A stretch of 64,000 bases of DNA from Sulfitobacter marinus (GTDB lineage: Bacteria; Pseudomonadota; Alphaproteobacteria; Rhodobacterales; Rhodobacteraceae), in the NCBI RefSeq assembly GCF_900116285.1, contig NZ_FPAJ01000003.1:186001-250000 (forward strand), in the 5' to 3' direction. The notes beneath the pieces were generated by a model. It saw only the letters and a program-made list of their open reading frames with translations, searched no databases and was not told the DNA's origin. Each line of letters starts with the position of its first letter. Position 1 is the first letter of the stretch. This document shows, piece after piece, positions 60,480 to 64,000 of the stretch. The position numbers were made by a program, and so were the translations under genes.

Positions 60480-61880
60480 ATGTCTGATACCTCGCCGATC
60501 CTTTCGATGCCCTATATTCAGCCTGCCCAAGCGCAAAAGCATGTGACTCATAACGATGCGCTGAGCCTTTTGGATTCGATTGTGCAGTTGGTGGTCTTAT
60601 CTGCGGATCAGTCTGCGCCACCCAGTACTGCCGTCGACGGAGATAGGTATGTGGTGGCTGCAAACGGTCAGGGCGACTGGGCGGGGCAAAGCGGCAATAT
60701 CGCTGTTTTCCTCGACGCGAGCTGGCGTTTTATCGCCCCTCTGGCCGGGTGGAGCGCGTATGCCCGTGATATCAACACGAATGTTGTCTTTGACGGGGCA
60801 GTATGGGCCGGGCAACAGCCCGAGTTGAACAATCTACCGGGGCTGGGGATCGGAACCAGCTTTGACGGCTATAACAAACTGGCGGTATCATCGGATGCTG
60901 TGCTGTTGAACCATGCGGGCGGCGGGCATCAGCTGAAGGTTAACAAATCCGGTCAAGGGGATACGGCGAGTTTGCTATTCCAGACCGGCTATGGCGGGCG
61001 TGCCGAAATGGGCACCGCCGGAAGCGATGATTTCACTCTTAAGGTGAGTGCGGACGGGTCAAGCTGGGTCGAGGCCTTGCGCGTGGATGCGGCGAGCGGT
61101 CGCATTCAAACTGCCGTGGCGGGATGGCGCGAAATATTGACCGCACCGCGCAGCTATTATGTTGATCAGAGCCTCGGCAATGATGGGAACGACGGGCTGA
61201 GCGCCGGCGCTGGCGCGTTTGCGTCGATTGCCAAGGGGGTCGAGGCGGCGATGAGCATCGACACAGGCGGCCATGACATCACCCTAAAGCTGGCGGATGG
61301 CACCTATAGTCTTGTGCAGCCAGTTGAGGTGGATTGCGCCCTCACTGGTGGTGGATGGTTGGTGATTGAGGGTAACACCGGGACGCCCGATCTGGTTGTG
61401 ATTGATGCACCGGATCAAGCGTTCATCATCGCGAAGGGGGATGTTTCCCTGTACGGGCTACGGTTGCAAAACAGTAGCAGCGTGGATGCAACGGTGTCGG
61501 CAAGCGGGAATAGCCATTTGACTCTGGATAGTGTAAATTTCGGTGACGCTGGCGGGCATGTTGCGCTGCGTGGTGCGCGGCTGACTTTGGGTGGTGTATG
61601 CGGGATCGATGGTGATGCGGGCTATCACCTGCATCTATCTGACGGCGCACGGTTTGAAGGGAACGGGCAGACGGTAACGTTAACCGGAACGCCTGATTTC
61701 GTAGATGCTTTTTGCGTTTGTAGCCATACAAGCATCGCGCGATTTGCCGGGCAAAGCTTTGCGGGTAGTGCCACGGGAACACGCTATGATCTATCTGCAA
61801 ATGCGGTGATCGATAGCGGGGCGGTGGTCCTGCCGGGTGACGTTGCGGGGACAACGCAGACCGGCGCTGTTTACGTGTAA
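60480..61880 (+). CDS. DUF2793 protein, tail-fibre-like, with beta-helix region
   Basis: A 466-residue protein from ATG 60480 (ACGGAG seven bases upstream; the frame is open from 60369). The N-terminus has the DUF2793 pattern LSMPYIQPAQAQKHVTHNDA (residues 9-28), then DGDRYVV and DASWRFIAPLAGWSAYARD. The C-terminal half (from about 255; TAPRSYYVDQSLGNDGNDGL, repeated short beta-strand-like units) fits a pectate-lyase-like parallel beta-helix. As I recall, the RcGTA tail fibre Rcc00171 and other phage-like tail proteins carry this domain. A role in binding a surface polysaccharide is inference. An RTX gene follows after 79 bases. Confidence 0.72.
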   Translation: MSDTSPILSMPYIQPAQAQKHVTHNDALSLLDSIVQLVVLSADQSAPPSTAVDGDRYVVAANGQGDWAGQSGNIAVFLDASWRFIAPLAGWSAYARDINTNVVFDGAVWAGQQPELNNLPGLGIGTSFDGYNKLAVSSDAVLLNHAGGGHQLKVNKSGQGDTASLLFQTGYGGRAEMGTAGSDDFTLKVSADGSSWVEALRVDAASGRIQTAVAGWREILTAPRSYYVDQSLGNDGNDGLSAGAGAFASIAKGVEAAMSIDTGGHDITLKLADGTYSLVQPVEVDCALTGGGWLVIEGNTGTPDLVVIDAPDQAFIIAKGDVSLYGLRLQNSSSVDATVSASGNSHLTLDSVNFGDAGGHVALRGARLTLGGVCGIDGDAGYHLHLSDGARFEGNGQTVTLTGTPDFVDAFCVCSHTSIARFAGQSFAGSATGTRYDLSANAVIDSGAVVLPGDVAGTTQTGAVYV

Positions 61881-61959
61881 ACGTGCCCGTCCAAATGGAT
61901 AGAATTGATTAAGAACGTCACGAAGTTGCCACAGAGTTAGTATCAGCGGTTAACGAATT

Positions 61960-64000
61960 TTGACCATTATCACCCCGGGTACGTATCTGGGAAATGGTAA
62001 AATGGCGTTCGAACACAAAGCAACTTTGCCGGGCAGATCAGATTTCTTTCTGACTGACGTTACCGACATGGCGGTCCATTATACGTCTGTCGGTTCCGTT
62101 CTTTATACAACTTCGCGGTTTGGCGGCGGCGATTTGCTGGCTTATCGGATCGTCGCGGATGGGGGGCTGACCCAGTTGGACAGCCGTGCCATCGCAGGTG
62201 CCGCGCAATCGGGGTCCGTCAACAAGATCACGCTTGTTGGCGACAGCTTGTATTTGACGGGTGTGCAGAATGCCGCGCTGACGAAGATCGACCTTGCCGC
62301 CGATGGCAGCTTCTCCTCTGTATCCGCCGTCACAGGTGCAACGTTGCCTCAGCAGATGCTGGGGGCCGAGGTCGCAGTTGTGGGCGGGCAGGCATATTTA
62401 TACGGAATTACAAGAGGTTCGGATACGGTAGGGACCTGGCGTATCAACGCTAACGGGACTGTCACCGAGGTTCAGAATGCAGGCGTAGGATCGCAATCAC
62501 AGGCCGCGCTGACCGGGCTTAGCGTGGCGCATGTTGGTGGCACGCCGCAGCTTTTAGTGGCCTCTGCCTCGGAAAACGCATTGATCAGCATGACGCTGGA
62601 TAGCAGCGGCCGGCCGACCGAGGCTGCGCGCATCTCTGCCGACGATGGGGTGGGTATCGCGGGGCCCAGTGCGGTTTCGGTCGTCGCGATTGGCGGTCAG
62701 TCTTTTGGGGTGATGGGATCATCGGCCAGCGGGTCCCTAACAGTGGTGCGATTGGGCGCTAATGGAACGATGCAGCTGACGGATCACCGGCTTGATACAT
62801 TGAACACGCGGTTTGATGATGTAACGCTTTTGGAGACTGTCGTTCACAATGATCGCGCTTACGTCGCAGCGGCGGGCGCTGACGATGGCGTGTCAATTTT
62901 CGAGCTGTCACCAGATGGGCGGCTTGTGCACCTCAGCACCATCGTGGATGCGCTGAATACGACGCTGGATGCCCCATCCGCGCTTGGTTTTTCTGTTCAG
63001 AATAACGCGCTGCATCTTGCGATAGCATCCGGTGTTGAGGCAGGTTTAAGCACGTTTACCCTCGATATCTCGGGTCGGGCTACACCGATTTATGGCACGG
63101 GGGCCGCCGAAAACCTGAACGGCACGGCAGGCGATGATTTTCTGACGGGCAATGGGGGAAACGACACTATATCGGGCGGTGTTGGTGATGACTTTCTGGC
63201 GGATGGCACTGGGGCTGATCTGTTGACGGGCGGCGGCGGGGCCGATCATTTTATCATGACTGCTGATGGTACTGCCGATACAATCAGCGATTTTGATACC
63301 ACGCAGGATACTCTTGATCTGTCAGGGTGGTCGCTGGTGCGCAGCATTCCAGTATCCATGTTTCAGTCGACCAGCAACGGGGCGGTTCTGACACTGGGTG
63401 ACGAAAGTTTGACCATCAGAAGCGCAGATGGGAATGCGATCACTTACGAAGATATGCTTCCCCGGATCACATTGGCCACGTCGTATATTCCGCAAAATAT
63501 GGTGTTGCCCGATGAGCCAGATAGCCCCGTTACACCGGTGAACCCTGTTGCATTGAACCTGATGGGTACCGCCGGGAATGACCGATTGGACGGCGACGCC
63601 GCGTCGGATCTGCTGCAAGGGCTGGCCGCAAATGACACCGTATATGGTATGGGCGGCGATGATACGATCAGGGGCGACGAGGGGGCTGACGATCTCTATG
63701 GGAACGCGGGCAGCGACGTGGTGGAAGGTGGAACAGGTAATGACCAGCTATGGGGCGGTATCGGATGGGATACGTTGCGCGGCAATGACGGCGACGATTT
63801 CATGTGGGGCGGCGACGGGTATGATGCGCTGGGTGGGGGCGACGGGAACGACGTGATTGTCGGGAATAGTGGCGCTGATCGACTGTATGGCGACGACGGC
63901 AATGACGTACTGACCGGCGGATTGAATGCGGACCAATTGTGGGGCGGCAATGACAATGACACATTGTCCGGTAGTGCCGGGTCCGATGACTTATTCGGAG
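61960..64000 (+). CDS. Large RTX-type calcium-binding repeat protein, truncated at right window edge
   Basis: The frame is open from the stop at 61951-61953 to the end of the window. TTG 61960 is the first usual start; ATG 62002, with GGGAA eight bases upstream, is an alternative (14 residues shorter). The product reads at least 680 residues. The first part (about residues 20-370) has repeating GGQ/GDS-L units like a beta-propeller. At 63095-63260 and again from 63555 to the edge there are GGxGxDxLx nonapeptide repeats (for example GNGGNDTISGG, GGNDNDTLSG), the calcium-binding RTX roll. Such proteins are secreted by a type I system with a C-terminal signal, which lies off the window. No hlyB/D-type genes are visible here. 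Function (adhesin, enzyme or surface protein) is unknown. Confidence 0.85.
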   Translation, partial: MTIITPGTYLGNGKMAFEHKATLPGRSDFFLTDVTDMAVHYTSVGSVLYTTSRFGGGDLLAYRIVADGGLTQLDSRAIAGAAQSGSVNKITLVGDSLYLTGVQNAALTKIDLAADGSFSSVSAVTGATLPQQMLGAEVAVVGGQAYLYGITRGSDTVGTWRINANGTVTEVQNAGVGSQSQAALTGLSVAHVGGTPQLLVASASENALISMTLDSSGRPTEAARISADDGVGIAGPSAVSVVAIGGQSFGVMGSSASGSLTVVRLGANGTMQLTDHRLDTLNTRFDDVTLLETVVHNDRAYVAAAGADDGVSIFELSPDGRLVHLSTIVDALNTTLDAPSALGFSVQNNALHLAIASGVEAGLSTFTLDISGRATPIYGTGAAENLNGTAGDDFLTGNGGNDTISGGVGDDFLADGTGADLLTGGGGADHFIMTADGTADTISDFDTTQDTLDLSGWSLVRSIPVSMFQSTSNGAVLTLGDESLTIRSADGNAITYEDMLPRITLATSYIPQNMVLPDEPDSPVTPVNPVALNLMGTAGNDRLDGDAASDLLQGLAANDTVYGMGGDDTIRGDEGADDLYGNAGSDVVEGGTGNDQLWGGIGWDTLRGNDGDDFMWGGDGYDALGGGDGNDVIVGNSGADRLYGDDGNDVLTGGLNADQLWGGNDNDTLSGSAGSDDLFG
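63095..63260 (+). repeat. RTX nonapeptide block 1
   Basis: About four to five degenerate GGxGxDxLx units inside the RTX gene, for example GNGGNDTI, GGVGDDFL and GTGADLLTG, before an ADHF-type capping segment. Confidence 0.85.
63555..64000 (+). repeat. RTX nonapeptide block 2 (runs off the window)
   Basis: More than a dozen GGxGxDxLx units, including GMGGDDTI, GGTGNDQLW, GGDGYDALG and GDDGNDVLTG. The block is separated from block 1 by about 295 bases of non-repeat sequence and is not finished at the window edge. Confidence 0.88.

Noticed and set aside
63095..64000. Periodic repeats that could be taken for a CRISPR or satellite array
   Set aside because: The period is in amino-acid units of about nine residues and matches RTX calcium-binding repeats in an open reading frame.
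1..64000. tRNA genes, rRNA genes, insertion sequences, integrase or attachment sites
   Set aside because: No cloverleaf-type sequence, transposase or integrase reading frame was recognised on either strand; a tRNAscan-SE run would be decisive.

Overview
The window is ordinary chromosomal DNA of an alphaproteobacterium, most likely a marine Rhodobacteraceae (roseobacter-type) species. The grounds are the order mnmG-rsmG-parA-parB next to a perfect parS site, the family resemblance of almost every protein, a NavAb-type sodium channel, and two proteins that look like scattered gene-transfer-agent (GTA) accessory parts. The species cannot be fixed from sequence alone. No rRNA, tRNA, CRISPR array, insertion sequence or integrase was seen. 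The mnmG/rsmG/parAB end suggests that the left edge lies near the chromosome origin.

Layout. 1-3325: mnmG (cut by the window edge), rsmG with parS inside it, parA and parB, all on the plus strand and nearly contiguous. 3322-5793: hemW, rdgB and rph on the minus strand. 5893-7530: hrcA-grpE. 7598-20864: mutS, malic enzyme and sugar kinase, msrA, a class IV aminotransferase with a sulfotransferase-like partner, argG, ilvA, a divergent Hpt / REC-PP2C signalling pair and a Nudix hydrolase. 20942-28688: hslO, a CoA-type Nudix hydrolase, cca, two tandem ABC half-transporters and a 23S rRNA methyltransferase-type gene. 28701-31713: the sodium channel and a cell-envelope group (two L,D-transpeptidases around a CAP lipoprotein, then a 60-residue exported protein). 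31846-38695: hemH, an NDUFAF5-like protein, comF, grxC, a nitrilase-family amidase, a MarR regulator, ubiG, pip and an unusually short substrate-binding protein. 38845-44188: the rimP-nusA-ylxR-infB operon, with a promoter and an intrinsic terminator in its leader. 44201-48708 (minus strand): a phosphoesterase, a lipid kinase, a 44-residue protein, a MutT-type Nudix hydrolase, argJ and a parvulin isomerase. 48884-51562: secA.

The accessory-looking part begins after secA. It holds an 89-residue GTA head-spike-base-like protein, an ExoY-type sugar-1-phosphate transferase, and a compact gtrB-gtrA-methyltransferase-gtrII-like cassette that should decorate a surface polysaccharide. Then come fructokinase, idi, a CaiB/AMACR-type enzyme with a PaaG-like enoyl-CoA hydratase/isomerase, a DUF2793 tail-fibre-like protein, and a large RTX repeat protein that runs off the right edge.

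Most genes are housekeeping. The points most worth a second look are the GTA-type spike and fibre genes beside surface-polysaccharide genes, the candidate attenuator in front of rimP-nusA-infB, the tiny 44- and 60-residue genes with their own palindromes and hairpins, and the shortened solute-binding protein.
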